From positions 17,855 through 81,854 of the forward strand of contig CAZAKZ010000008.1 of assembly GCA_964485695.1 (NCBI GenBank): a stretch of DNA of 64,000 nucleotides, given 5' to 3'. Origin of the DNA: CAZAKZ01 sp964485695. GTDB lineage: Bacteria > Planctomycetota > JAFGQW01. The notes beneath the pieces are model-generated. The model made no database searches and had not been told where the DNA came from. It saw only the letters and a program-made list of their open reading frames with translations. Positions 33,597 to 43,141 of this stretch are shown here, one piece after another; the stretch's first letter is position 1; each line of letters starts with the position of its first letter. The position numbers and the translations under genes are program-made.

Positions 33597-36439
33597 CGTC
33601 CCCTCCCCGACAGGATCGCCCGCGCCTCCTCCGGCATCTCCCCGGTCCAGGGGATCTCCCAGGGCGGCTCCGGAATCCATCGGAGCACCTCGCCCGGTGC
33701 CTCCCTGCCCCACCGGACCTTGAACCTCTCGAACACCCGTTCGCGCCTGGAGGCGTCGGGCATGCGCACCGACACCTCGGTTCCGGTGGGATTGTCCTCG
33801 AGCAGGCGGCACAGGCTCCGGGCCGGGCGGCGCTGCGGGTGGAGGACCTCCTCGAGGGTGGAGGCCAGCTGGTCCACGCTCACGGGCGGGGTCTCCACGG
33901 CCCGGCCCATGTAGCGGTTGCCGGGAAACTTCACCACCAGGTAGACCGCGGTCTGGACCTCGTGGAGCGAACCGCCCGTCCGGAAGGGGGTGGGACCGTC
34001 TCCCAGGTCCGCGCCGCACAGTCCAGCCACGGCGAGGAAGGTCCGGTCATAGAGTTGTAAGGGGTGGTGGAGGTCGTTCACGAACCGGCTCATGAACCGG
34101 TCCACGCGCACCAGGGCCTCGTCGTAGAGGTCGCGGTACGCGGCAAGGTCATTCAGCACCCGGCCTCCCATACGGACGCGCATCTCGGCGGGGATGCGAT
34201 CCACGGCCACGCCGGGCCCCGGAGGCGACCGGAACCGACGCTCCGGGCCAGGGGTGTAGGGTCCGGCCGCATCGGCCAGGTGGATCCAGAGGCACACCGG
34301 GGTAGCGGCGTTTTGACGCATGAACTGGGAGGCCCGGGCCACTACCTCGGCCCCGGGAATGGGGTGGCGGCCGGGCACCTTGGCGTCCGGGAACGCCGCC
34401 TTCAGGGCCGGCCGCCGGATCAAAAGATCTTCCCCCAGCACCGCGCCGATGCGATACCCGCTCCGGCGAAGGTCTTCCACCAGGCCCGAGGTCACCCACA
34501 GGGACTCGGCGGCCTGGGCCGCGTCGGGCACCGGCGTGTACGCCCGGCGGAACCGGATGCCCTCCTTCAGGGCCAGGAAGTCGAGGTTCTCGGTGGTGGG
34601 CCTCACGTAGCCGTTGAAGTGGGCGTGGTCGGCACGGAGTCCCGAGGCGGTGAGCACCACGATGTGGGGTACGGGTCTCGGAAAGGGGAAGGGAATCCAC
34701 AGACCCACCAGGACCAGGATTGTTCCGGCCAGGGTCCATTTCCATGCGACGCCTCTGAAAACGCGGCGGGGCAAAGGAGTCGGTACGCCCCGGAAAAGCA
34801 AGCAGGTGAGGAGCGCCCCCAGGAGGCCCACCAGGCTCAGGACTGCCCCGATGTACCGGGGTGCCGTGGCCTTGTGGCGGAGATCCAGCCTGTGCTTGCC
34901 CGCAGGCACCGGGGCCTCAATGAGGCAGAGGGGATTGTCAGCGGTGAAGTCCGTGTCCCGGCCGTCCACCTTCAGGGTCCAACCCGGGTAGTTGAAAATC
35001 GGGAGCACCAGCACGGCCCCGTCGCCTCCGGCCTCTACTTCGAGGCGGCGGCAGTGCGGGGTCCACTGCAGGGTCTGGACCTCGGCCTCACCCCGGGTCT
35101 CCACCACGCGTCGATCCGGATCGTACTCCACGTACTTGAGCAGGTTGCCGATGCCCACGGCCCGGGGCACGTACTCCCGGGTGAAAAAAGACCTCTGCCT
35201 GGGCCGGCTGCGCGGATCCACCCCATCCGGCAAGATCATGTGGTAGGAAGCGTGAAGCTCAAACCCGGCCAGGATGAGCACCGCGGCAGCGGGCACCCCG
35301 GCCAGCACGAGGCCGGCTATCCGTTTCCTCGGTATCCGGAAGAGGGTGTCCAGGGCCGCGCCAAAGATCCAGGCGGTGAGGAACCCGTACGCCCCGCAGA
35401 CCCGCCAGGGAAACTGGATCGTGCCCAGCCAGGGCAGGATGCGCCAGAGGGGTTCGGACAGGGCCGTGGTCAGGTAGAAGTGAAAGAGCGCGGCCAGGAA
35501 CGCAAAGGCGAGAAGACCTTTCAACCTGCGTCCGAGCAGGAGAACGCCTCCGGCGCCCAGGAGCAATAGCGTCTGGAGGGCGGCGGCCAGGGCGACCTGG
35601 GCCTTGAAGGGGGAGGGCGTGAAGCCCTGGGCCACGGCATCGTGAAAGAGGAAGTTCCGGCCGTACTGGCCGTGCCTCGAGGAGGTGATGTGGTCGAGGT
35701 GAACCAAATGTTGGTCGAGGAGCACGGGCCCGAGAAAGACGGCCGTGACTCCCGCTGCCAGGACGGCCAGGCCGGCCGAGGCCATGGCGAGCCGGAAGGA
35801 CCGGCGCCGGAGGGATTCATAGACCACATACGCGGCCAGGAAGGGCCCGAAGGTGAGGCAGGTGACCCCGTGTGTTGTGACCAGGGCGGCCAGGCTGACC
35901 ACGAGGCCCAGGGCCGGGCCGGGGGCCGGGCGGTTGAGAAAGGCACGGAGCAGCAGGAAGACCAGGGGCAGGATCTGGAGGGCGCAGAACTCGGCCCAGG
36001 CGAACCGGTGGTAGAGGTCCAGCACGGTGAAGGGCAGCCAGGCGAAGAGCGCTGCACCCGCAAAGGCGCCGGCCGCGCCCGCGTTCGCCCGGAGTAGCTT
36101 GAAGAGGGAGAAGCTGCCGAGGAGGCCCAGGAGGGCGGCGGCCAGGACCAGGCCCAGATCCACATCGCCGGTAAGTGCCGTACCGGCCGCCCCCAGGAAG
36201 TAGGGCAGCGGCGGGTAGAAGCAGAAGGTGGGCGCCCCGTACCCGCCGTTGGCGCTGGCCGCCCACCGCGGGTACGGGATGCCCTCCTCCAGGGCCTCCT
36301 TGAAGTCCAGCACATTGGCGCAGTGGAAGATGTAATCGAACCCGGTACCCGGCCAGCCCAGGAAGAGAGCCGGCCCGTACGGGGCCAGGACCACCAGGGC
36401 GAGGAGGGGAATCAGGATGCGGGAACGCGTGCGGTGCAT
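33575..36439 (-). CDS. Membrane GT-C/YfhO-like protein fused to a degenerate sulfatase-like domain
   Basis: 954 residues. Residues 1 to about 400 contain about 10 membrane segments, with the early loop FDYIFHCANVLDFKEALEEG and ASANGGYGAPTFCFYPPLPY that typify the '6-pyruvoyl-tetrahydropterin synthase-related' membrane family. A beta-rich periplasmic part with VLPIFNYPGWTLKVDGRD and a last membrane segment pair (about 520-585) follow. From about 590 the sequence follows the sulfatase/phosphatase pattern (HIVVLTASGLRADHAHFNGY, TTENLDFLALKEGIRF), but catalytic residues are replaced. The metal Asp of I-D-T-L-R is Ser, the C/S/T-x-P/A-S-R nucleophile site reads AQAAES, and the later D-H-G is AGLCGAD. 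It should therefore bind rather than cleave. Confidence 0.8.
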   Translation of the reverse strand: MHRTRSRILIPLLALVVLAPYGPALFLGWPGTGFDYIFHCANVLDFKEALEEGIPYPRWAASANGGYGAPTFCFYPPLPYFLGAAGTALTGDVDLGLVLAAALLGLLGSFSLFKLLRANAGAAGAFAGAALFAWLPFTVLDLYHRFAWAEFCALQILPLVFLLLRAFLNRPAPGPALGLVVSLAALVTTHGVTCLTFGPFLAAYVVYESLRRRSFRLAMASAGLAVLAAGVTAVFLGPVLLDQHLVHLDHITSSRHGQYGRNFLFHDAVAQGFTPSPFKAQVALAAALQTLLLLGAGGVLLLGRRLKGLLAFAFLAALFHFYLTTALSEPLWRILPWLGTIQFPWRVCGAYGFLTAWIFGAALDTLFRIPRKRIAGLVLAGVPAAAVLILAGFELHASYHMILPDGVDPRSRPRQRSFFTREYVPRAVGIGNLLKYVEYDPDRRVVETRGEAEVQTLQWTPHCRRLEVEAGGDGAVLVLPIFNYPGWTLKVDGRDTDFTADNPLCLIEAPVPAGKHRLDLRHKATAPRYIGAVLSLVGLLGALLTCLLFRGVPTPLPRRVFRGVAWKWTLAGTILVLVGLWIPFPFPRPVPHIVVLTASGLRADHAHFNGYVRPTTENLDFLALKEGIRFRRAYTPVPDAAQAAESLWVTSGLVEDLRRSGYRIGAVLGEDLLIRRPALKAAFPDAKVPGRHPIPGAEVVARASQFMRQNAATPVCLWIHLADAAGPYTPGPERRFRSPPGPGVAVDRIPAEMRVRMGGRVLNDLAAYRDLYDEALVRVDRFMSRFVNDLHHPLQLYDRTFLAVAGLCGADLGDGPTPFRTGGSLHEVQTAVYLVVKFPGNRYMGRAVETPPVSVDQLASTLEEVLHPQRRPARSLCRLLEDNPTGTEVSVRMPDASRRERVFERFKVRWGREAPGEVLRWIPEPPWEIPWTGEMPEEARAILSGRGRKKNSRR

Positions 36440-36501
36440 GGGGCCAGGATAGGCATCGGGAGGGTGCAAATCCAAAGAAAATCAAATGGGTCGTCAGGCA
36501 G

Positions 36502-38382
36502 CTACTTCACCTTCGTGACATCCACCCTTTTGGGCCCGGCCGTCTTGCCGGCCAGGACATCGGCCACGGGCGGCACGGAAGCGAGTTCCACGGGCCGGGC
36601 CCCGGCGTTCATTGTGAGGCGTCCCCCCAGGCTGGCCTTCCGGAGCCTAGGCAGGGCCGGGAAGGTGAAGGTGCCGTCCTCCAGGACCGGAGTCTCCACG
36701 GCAAAGGTGTGCGCCGTGGTTCGGTTCCGGCCGGCCTGGGTGCGCGGCAGGTCTCCCTCCAGGCGGACCATGCGGATCTTGCCCCGGAGCGCGGGGGCGA
36801 GGGTGCCCTGGAGGGTGTGGAGCGGAGTGGGCAGGGTGTAGGGGATTGGAACCCGGTCGCCCCGGTCCACGGGGAAGGAGAGGTAGTAGCCGTGGCCCTC
36901 GGGCGTGTGGATCTGGACCACTGCACGGCCGGCAGCCAGGCGCCTGAACAAGACGTTCCCCTCGAGGTCGGTAGCGCCCTGGAGGATGCGGTGGGGGATG
37001 GCCGTGTTGTCCTTGACGTGGGTGCGGGCCAGCACCACCCGGGCTGTGGGGAGAGGAGAGCCGCCGGGCCGGGCCACAGTGAGGCGGATCCAGGCGTCCC
37101 CGGCCGGTTTCACCGTGATCGGGACGGCCTCGGCAGCTCCGGCGGGCACGTACCGGGGCTCGGCCCGGGAGAACCGGGGGTGACTCACCTCGAGGCGGTA
37201 GCGACAGGGCAGGAGCTGCCTGAGGACCAGGCTGCCGGTGTCGTCGGTGACACCGACCTCCGGGCGTTTCCGGCGCAGCGGGGGCAGCCTGGGCCGGTCC
37301 CCGTCCCCGTTCCCGTCCTCTAGGTCCGGATAGGCCAGCACCAGGGCCCCTTCCACGGGCGCGCCCTCGGGGTCTGTAAGGCAGAGCCGGGTGTTCAGGC
37401 GGCGCGCCGCCTTCAGCCGCACTTCCAGGGTGCAGGTGCCGGCCTTGAGCGCCTTCCGGTCCACGCGCTTCCCGGCCTCGGCGTGGCCCTCGGCGATGAC
37501 CCAGATCGCGGGCAGGCGACCCGGAAGGACCTCGAAGTCGGCGCTGAACTTACCGTCCTTGCCGGTGATGGCCGTGCCCGTTCCGTCCGGAGTGGCCACG
37601 AGGGCGCCGGCCAGGGGCTTTCCGGTGGCGTCCTCCACCACGAGCCCTTCGATCTTCAGGGTCCGGGCCGGGTAGAGGACGACTTCCATGTCGGGCTCGG
37701 TGTGGGCTTCAACCGGTTCGAGGAAGCCCCAGGCGCCGAGATGGCCGGCTTTCTGGACGTAGACCAGGTGAATTCCGGTGCCCAGGGGACGTTTCAGGCG
37801 GATCCGGCCCTGGGCGTCGGCAACGGCCTCCTCCCAGGGCGAGTCCAGAGCGATTCGAACGTTGTTCCAGGACAGGGCGGGATCGATGCCGAGGAGGGTC
37901 AGGTCGTGGAACACGGTGCCCACGCGGGGCGGGTAGAGGCGATACGTGGCGCCGGCGAGGATCCTTCCCACCATGTGGTTCAGGTGGAGGCGTGCCGAAA
38001 CCGTGTGCGGTTCCGGACCTTCGGGGTTGTCCGGGGAAATCGGTGCGGGACGGGTCAAGATCCAGGCCAGGGCCGCGGTGATCAGCACCGTGGCGGCCGT
38101 GGCCCAGAGAAGAGGCTTCCGGACCCGTCGAAGAGGGGAGGGACCGGTGGTCAGGATCTTATCCGTGAGGGCGGCAGGGACCTTTTCCTCGGCCGGCACA
38201 AGGGCGAGGAGGGCGTCGATTTCGCGGAGTTGCTGGACGTGAATCCTGCAGTCGGCGCAGGACTCGAGATGATCGCGCAACCGGTCGCGGTCCGGATCGG
38301 GCAGCGTCCCCTCGAGGAACGCTCCCAGCAGGTCGCGACAGGTCTCGCAGTTCATCGGTTCCCTGTCCATGTCCCTATCCAT
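36502..38382 (-). CDS. Zinc-finger anti-sigma factor with extracytoplasmic carboxypeptidase-regulatory-like domains
   Basis: 626 residues. The N-terminal ZAS domain has C12-x2-C15 and the diagnostic H38-x3-C42-x2-C45. One transmembrane segment (91-110, LLWATAATVLITAALAWILT) leads to a ~510-residue exterior part. That part carries beta-sandwich units of the carboxypeptidase-regulatory type: LKIEGLVVEDATGKPLAGAL, then TAITGKDGKF, and a second LCLTDPEGAPVEGALVLAYP with GVTDDTGSLVLRQLLP. It starts 4 bp after the sigma-factor gene, so it is the cognate regulator: it should hold the sigma factor until an envelope signal arrives. Three possible ATG starts (38382, 38370, 38355) differ by a few residues only. 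Confidence 0.88.
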   Translation of the reverse strand: MDRDMDREPMNCETCRDLLGAFLEGTLPDPDRDRLRDHLESCADCRIHVQQLREIDALLALVPAEEKVPAALTDKILTTGPSPLRRVRKPLLWATAATVLITAALAWILTRPAPISPDNPEGPEPHTVSARLHLNHMVGRILAGATYRLYPPRVGTVFHDLTLLGIDPALSWNNVRIALDSPWEEAVADAQGRIRLKRPLGTGIHLVYVQKAGHLGAWGFLEPVEAHTEPDMEVVLYPARTLKIEGLVVEDATGKPLAGALVATPDGTGTAITGKDGKFSADFEVLPGRLPAIWVIAEGHAEAGKRVDRKALKAGTCTLEVRLKAARRLNTRLCLTDPEGAPVEGALVLAYPDLEDGNGDGDRPRLPPLRRKRPEVGVTDDTGSLVLRQLLPCRYRLEVSHPRFSRAEPRYVPAGAAEAVPITVKPAGDAWIRLTVARPGGSPLPTARVVLARTHVKDNTAIPHRILQGATDLEGNVLFRRLAAGRAVVQIHTPEGHGYYLSFPVDRGDRVPIPYTLPTPLHTLQGTLAPALRGKIRMVRLEGDLPRTQAGRNRTTAHTFAVETPVLEDGTFTFPALPRLRKASLGGRLTMNAGARPVELASVPPVADVLAGKTAGPKRVDVTKVK

Positions 38383-38386
38383 GGGA

Positions 38387-38971
38387 TTATCCGTCCAGGT
38401 CTTTCATCAAGTGGGCCAGCTTGGGCACCAGCAATCGCTTGCCGCGGTGCACAAGGGATCGGGCCGTTGTCTCTGGAATGTTCAGGGCCGCAGCCACGTC
38501 GGAATAGGGAAGGCTCTGAATGGATCGGAGGAGGAGAGGATCCCGGTACTTCGGCGGCAGGGATCGGATGGCCTCCTCCACGTGGGCGCGGATATCTTTT
38601 TGATCTTCCTCCTTTAGTTCTTCATACCCCCGTTGCGCTTCTTCGTGGTTGGCAATGAGTCGGTTCATGGCTCCGGTACGCGTCTTCTGTCGATCCAGCT
38701 GGTCGTACGTCGTGTTGACCAGTATTCGATACAGCCATGCCCGGGGATTGGAACCCGGCTTGAGACCGGACAGGGCCCTGTAGGCCTTCATGAACGTTTC
38801 CTGCAGGGCGTCTTCGGCCAGGGTTCGCTCACCCAGGATCCTGAGGGCCGTGGCAAAGAGCTCGTTCTGATGCTCCCTGACAATGTCCTCGAAGACAATG
38901 TCCTCGAACCGGATTTTTCCGGGGAATCGGTTTCGCTTCCCGGATTTTTGTTTCTTGCTCGGGCTCGGCAT
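38387..38971 (-). CDS. ECF RNA polymerase sigma factor
   Basis: 194 residues from ATG 38971; the frame extends to 39103 without family similarity. Region 2 is seen in HQNELFATALRILGERTLAEDALQETFMKAYRAL and PRAWLYRILVNTTYDQLDRQK; region 4 in IRSLPPKYRDPLLLRSIQSL then YSDVAAALNIPETTARSLVHRGKRLL. This is the RpoE/SigK-like extracytoplasmic-function pattern. The N-terminus contains FEDIVFEDIV, coded by a perfect 15-bp tandem duplication. It is followed by its membrane anti-sigma gene. Its target promoters are not identifiable here, although an extended autoregulated unit is likely. Confidence 0.92.
   Translation of the reverse strand: MPSPSKKQKSGKRNRFPGKIRFEDIVFEDIVREHQNELFATALRILGERTLAEDALQETFMKAYRALSGLKPGSNPRAWLYRILVNTTYDQLDRQKTRTGAMNRLIANHEEAQRGYEELKEEDQKDIRAHVEEAIRSLPPKYRDPLLLRSIQSLPYSDVAAALNIPETTARSLVHRGKRLLVPKLAHLMKDLDG
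38879..38908. repeat. Perfect 15-bp tandem duplication inside the sigma-factor gene
   Basis: GACAATGTCCTCGAA occurs twice head-to-tail at 38879-38893 and 38894-38908. It keeps frame and doubles the pentapeptide FEDIV near the sigma factor's N-terminus. Confidence 0.9.
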
Positions 38972-39204
38972 TCGGTCGGGCACGCCTCTACATGTGCCTA
39001 CCGTAAACCATGACGGTAAAGGCAGATTCGATGTTGCGCCTTTTTCCATTCCGGATGGAAGTGTTCCTTGCAACCGGGATGGCCCCAATATAACCTCCTC
39101 CAAGACAGGAGGCTATCGGGCTGAATAAGCTCCTCCAAGGTCATGATTGAGAGGCACTTGTCCTGATTCGTGACCGGCCATTTAGTTGGGCAAGGAATCT
39201 CAGG

Positions 39205-41538
39205 ATGATCCAGATCTGGACCTTGATTTCCATCATCCTGGGCCTCGGCACCTGGCTCTGGCTGGGGCAGGGCGGGTTCAGGTCGGTCCCGGAATCCGTG
39301 GGCGGATTGCGCATGGCTCTGTTCGGCCTCTCGGTGGGATTCGGACTCCTTCTCGCCCTCTACGCACTCAGACACAAGCGAACCGAGGCCGCCGCCCTTC
39401 CGGACTGGCCGGCCTGGCTGACCTTCTGGGTCCTCTCCCTGGGCGCCGTGGCCCTGCAGCAAGATCCTGGGCCCGTCTTCTGGTTGATCTGGCTGGCGGC
39501 CATGGCCGTCGGTCCGATATCGGTGGGCGGTCTTTGTCGCATCCTCGCCCGGCGCTCCTCTCTGATGCCGGAATCCATGGGGGCGGCCCTGATCCTGGTC
39601 CTCGTGGTCGGGAATTTCCTGCTGCTCTTTCCTCCGTCCACCTGGCACCACATCGTTTTTGCCGACGATTACGGCATCGTCTACTACAACACGATCCGCG
39701 ACCTGGAAGCGTATCGGGCGGGTGGACTCTTCGGGTGGGACCCCCAGGTGGAAGGGGGACGAAACCTGGTGCTGAATCTGAGGTCCCTGGCGCCCCTGGT
39801 GGCTCCGCTGCTGTGGCTGGGTCGGGAAGTGGCCTTCCACGTGGTCTATTTCGTAGCCTATCTCGCCTTTCCCCTGCTCGTGGGTCTTCTGGTGCGTACG
39901 TCCCTGAAATCCAGGGGAAGGGACACGGCCCGGGCCGGGTTCCTCTGGGGCCTCTTCACAGGTGGCCTCTTACTTCTCACCTTTACCACCAACCTCTACC
40001 GCTTCGGCATGATCTACTCCATGGTGGCCGTGGATCTGCTCCTGGTGCAGCTCTGGATGTTGGATCTCATATTCCGGGGACGCCGGCTGGGCGCCGTGGG
40101 CCTGGGCCTGGCCGTGGGTCTCGGCGTCTACGTGCACCTGGCGCACCTCGCCATGGGCCTTGTGTTCCTCGTGATCGTGTGTCTGCATCGCACCCTGCGG
40201 AGCCGCAGGTTCCCCCCCCTTGACCGCCTGGCCGGAGCGGCCCTGGTGGCCGCGGGTGTGGCTCTGCCCTTTCTGGCCACCCTGTGGATGCAGGGAGATT
40301 CCATCACGAGCCAGTATCTCATGGGCGTCTCGCCTGTGCTTCTCGCCCTCCAGAAAGCCGGCCCCCTGGATGCGGCCCGCCTGCTGGTGGATCAAATCCT
40401 CTGGGAGTTTCCCGGGTATTTTCGGTTGCTGGTACTGTGTCTGCCCCTCCTCGGCCTGGCCATGTCGACTCGAGGGACTCGGTTTGGAGGCCTGGTCTGG
40501 ATCGGCGTTCTCCTCACGGCGAGCGTGTTTCTGGCCTGGATCCCGACCTGGGGCTACTCCATGCTACGGCTGCACCTGTTGATTCCGGTGGTGCTGGCTC
40601 CCCTGGCGGCTGAGGCACTGCGCCAGACCACCGGTTTGGGTCGCGGCGCTGTGCTGACGGGCCTGGCACTGGTGTTCGGATTCTATCCGGGCATGGACTG
40701 GTGGCCGTCTCCACACTACAGCGGCCCGTCCCTCCAGACCGAGGAGGGAGGTCTGGTGGGAGTGGTGCGCGACCTGCCCGGCCACCGGGTGCTCTTCGAG
40801 AACTCCGCCGGCCAGAGCCCCCTCAAGGACCTGACCCGCACGTTCGACGTCTACCCGGGCAACCAGGTGCAGCGAGCCGGGCCCCTGGCCCTGGCCACCG
40901 GCCGGGATCTCTTCGCGCATGCCGGCTGGGATCCCTACGCCTACCACGTCCTTCGTGACGCCTTCATTGTCAACGGCGCCTATCAAGGGGACCGTCTGGC
41001 CGAGATGGACGAGGCCGGCTTCGAGGCGGCATTGAAGCGATACGGCGTGGAGGGCATGGTGGTCTGGAGCGAAGGCGCCAAGGAATTCCTGCGGGCGCGG
41101 CCGGATCGATACGACTACATGTTCAAGATTCCGGGACAGTCCGACCCGGTGCAGGTGCCTTCGTACACGGTGTTCCATTACCGACACGGCGATGCCCGGG
41201 CCGTTCGCATGGACGCGGGCGAAGCCACGGTGTTCCACAGGGGTTCCTTCGGGTACGGCGTGGATGTGCGGGGAGCCCGGAAGGGCGGGACGCTCAGGAT
41301 CTCGGCCCGCTACCTGCCCGGGTGGACCGCCTTCACCGAGGAAGGGGACCGCCTCGAGGTGATGGACCTTGACGGCCTCCTCGGCGTTCGGATGCCGCGC
41401 AAGGGAAACCACCGGGTGTGGTTTTCATTCCAGCGGCGAAGAAAGGATCTCCTCGGCGCCGGCGGGGTGCTGATCTTCGGGATGGTTCTCTGCCTGGGCC
41501 GGCGGCGCGGCTCGAGGCCGAGGACCGGAAAGGCGTGA
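39205..41538 (+). CDS. Large polytopic membrane protein, GT-C/YfhO-like
   Basis: 777 residues with about 12 membrane segments in residues 1-500. The loop HHIVFADDYGIVYYNTIRDL (paired Asp in the first large outer loop) and WDPQVEGGRNLVLN are in the position where GT-C glycosyltransferases carry their catalytic acid. The C-terminal ~240 residues are periplasmic and beta-rich (LPGHRVLFENSAGQSP, LRISARYLPGWTAFTEEGD), as in YfhO-type proteins. It is the first of three genes in a tight plus-strand cassette (1 bp to the next). Lipid-linked sugar donors are the usual substrates; acceptor unknown. Confidence 0.75.
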   Translation: MIQIWTLISIILGLGTWLWLGQGGFRSVPESVGGLRMALFGLSVGFGLLLALYALRHKRTEAAALPDWPAWLTFWVLSLGAVALQQDPGPVFWLIWLAAMAVGPISVGGLCRILARRSSLMPESMGAALILVLVVGNFLLLFPPSTWHHIVFADDYGIVYYNTIRDLEAYRAGGLFGWDPQVEGGRNLVLNLRSLAPLVAPLLWLGREVAFHVVYFVAYLAFPLLVGLLVRTSLKSRGRDTARAGFLWGLFTGGLLLLTFTTNLYRFGMIYSMVAVDLLLVQLWMLDLIFRGRRLGAVGLGLAVGLGVYVHLAHLAMGLVFLVIVCLHRTLRSRRFPPLDRLAGAALVAAGVALPFLATLWMQGDSITSQYLMGVSPVLLALQKAGPLDAARLLVDQILWEFPGYFRLLVLCLPLLGLAMSTRGTRFGGLVWIGVLLTASVFLAWIPTWGYSMLRLHLLIPVVLAPLAAEALRQTTGLGRGAVLTGLALVFGFYPGMDWWPSPHYSGPSLQTEEGGLVGVVRDLPGHRVLFENSAGQSPLKDLTRTFDVYPGNQVQRAGPLALATGRDLFAHAGWDPYAYHVLRDAFIVNGAYQGDRLAEMDEAGFEAALKRYGVEGMVVWSEGAKEFLRARPDRYDYMFKIPGQSDPVQVPSYTVFHYRHGDARAVRMDAGEATVFHRGSFGYGVDVRGARKGGTLRISARYLPGWTAFTEEGDRLEVMDLDGLLGVRMPRKGNHRVWFSFQRRRKDLLGAGGVLIFGMVLCLGRRRGSRPRTGKA

Positions 41539-41539
41539 C

Positions 41540-43141
41540 ATGGCCAGGGTGAGGAGACCCGTCCTCGTTCTCGTGCTCCTCATGATCGGGGTGGGCGTGC
41601 TGGGGCTTCCTGCCTTGCACGCGCCTCCCGGCCGCGACCAGGGAATCTTCGCCACCGCGGGGCTCATGGTGAACGAAGGCCGGGTGCTTTACCGGGACAT
41701 TTTCGAGGTCAAGCAGCCGTTCATCCTGCTGACGTACGCCGCGGTCCTGAGGCTGGGGGGTGTGTGCATCGAGGCCGTGAACGCCCTCGACCAGATCTTC
41801 CGGCTCCTGGTCATGCCTCTCTTCTACCTCCTGGGGGCACGGCTCTTCGGCCGCTGGATCGGCGTGGGCGCAGCGGCCTGCTACGGCTTCATGAGCCTCG
41901 TCCTCTACGGCAACTTCTGGAACGTCTCGCAGGCAGAGACCTTTGCCGGGCCCCTGACGGCCCTGGCCTTCCTCGGCGTCCTGGTCGGCCGCGACCGGGA
42001 TTCCCCGGGGTACGGGTGCATGGCCGGGGCCGCGGCTGCGGCTGCGGTGCTCTTCAAGGCCACGGCCCTCCTGCCGGCGTCCATGGTGGTGATCGTCCCG
42101 GTGGTGGAAGGCCTGACCCGGAGGGCGGCCCGGGGTCGGGCTCTGAAGCAGGTCCTTGCCGTGGCAGCCGGTGGATTCCTGGTGGTTATCCCCGTGGCCG
42201 TCTACTTCCTGGCCCACGGAGCCGTGGCCTCGTTCCTCGAGGTGCAGATCGGCTTCAACCGGTTCCACACCTGGCGCAATCCCCTCCTGGACATTGTGAG
42301 CATCCAGGCGGTGGTCTTCTTCCTGCCCTGGAAGTGCAAGCCGCTGGGCCTCATGCAGACCCTGCCTCTCCTGGCCGCCCTGTTCATGGCTGTCCGGGGG
42401 CCGGGGGCCTGCAGGTGGCTGGCCGTCTGGTACGGACTGGCCTACCTCACAGTGCCGATCCAGGGAAAGCTGTGGACCTACCACTATGCGCTCCTGCTGC
42501 CCCCTCAGGCCTTGTTGACCGCCTGGTGCGGGGCCGTGGTGTTCACCCGAGCCACCTGGAAGGAGAGTCGCATCGTGGCCGCCCTGATCCTGGTCGGTCT
42601 CCTGGCCCTGCAGGCCTACGGCCTGGGCGTGCGCTACCTGGAAGGGCTTCCCGGGGATCTGGCCCGGATCTCGGGGCGTATGGCGCCCGGGGATTACGCG
42701 CGCCTCCCCCGGTTTCAGGTGGAGGGCAAGCAGATCTACCGTACCGCGGACCTTACAGCTGCCGCCGACGCCCTCAGGAAGATCAGTACCCCCGGAGATG
42801 GTATGCTGGTTTTCGGCCTGGACCAGACCCTTAATTTCCTTTCGGGCCTCTTGCCCACGAACCGATATCTATACAGCTACCCCCTGGTTGCGGTCATCCC
42901 GGGCTACAGCAAGGAGCGTGAGCGGCACCGTGATCGGTTTATCCGGGCGATCCAGGCGCGGCCGCCGCGGTTCCTGGTGCTACCCGATGGCCCGGTGGAT
43001 GGGCTTACGGGTAAGGCGCCCTGGCAGCAACTGCAGGGATTTCAGCGGTTCAAAGCCTGGGCCCTGGCGCGGTACGAGGTGGGAGAGAAGATCGGCGCGT
43101 ATCAGATCTTCATCCAAAAGAAGGCGGTGAATCGGCCATGA
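41540..43141 (+). CDS. GT-C glycosyltransferase, ArnT/PMT-like
   Basis: 533 residues. Early loop APPGRDQGIFATAGLMVNEG and VLYRDIFEVKQPFILLTYAA match the opening of the dolichyl-phosphate-mannose/ArnT-type glycosyltransferases, with the conserved acidic site at R-D-Q. About 9-10 membrane segments follow (FYLLGARLFGRWIGVGAAA, FLVVIPVAVYFLAHGAVASF), with a C-terminal periplasmic stretch (LVFGLDQTLNFLSGLLPT). It overlaps the next gene by 4 bp. Predicted to move a sugar from a polyprenyl-phosphate carrier onto an acceptor on the outer face of the membrane. Confidence 0.82.
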   Translation: MARVRRPVLVLVLLMIGVGVLGLPALHAPPGRDQGIFATAGLMVNEGRVLYRDIFEVKQPFILLTYAAVLRLGGVCIEAVNALDQIFRLLVMPLFYLLGARLFGRWIGVGAAACYGFMSLVLYGNFWNVSQAETFAGPLTALAFLGVLVGRDRDSPGYGCMAGAAAAAAVLFKATALLPASMVVIVPVVEGLTRRAARGRALKQVLAVAAGGFLVVIPVAVYFLAHGAVASFLEVQIGFNRFHTWRNPLLDIVSIQAVVFFLPWKCKPLGLMQTLPLLAALFMAVRGPGACRWLAVWYGLAYLTVPIQGKLWTYHYALLLPPQALLTAWCGAVVFTRATWKESRIVAALILVGLLALQAYGLGVRYLEGLPGDLARISGRMAPGDYARLPRFQVEGKQIYRTADLTAAADALRKISTPGDGMLVFGLDQTLNFLSGLLPTNRYLYSYPLVAVIPGYSKERERHRDRFIRAIQARPPRFLVLPDGPVDGLTGKAPWQQLQGFQRFKAWALARYEVGEKIGAYQIFIQKKAVNRP

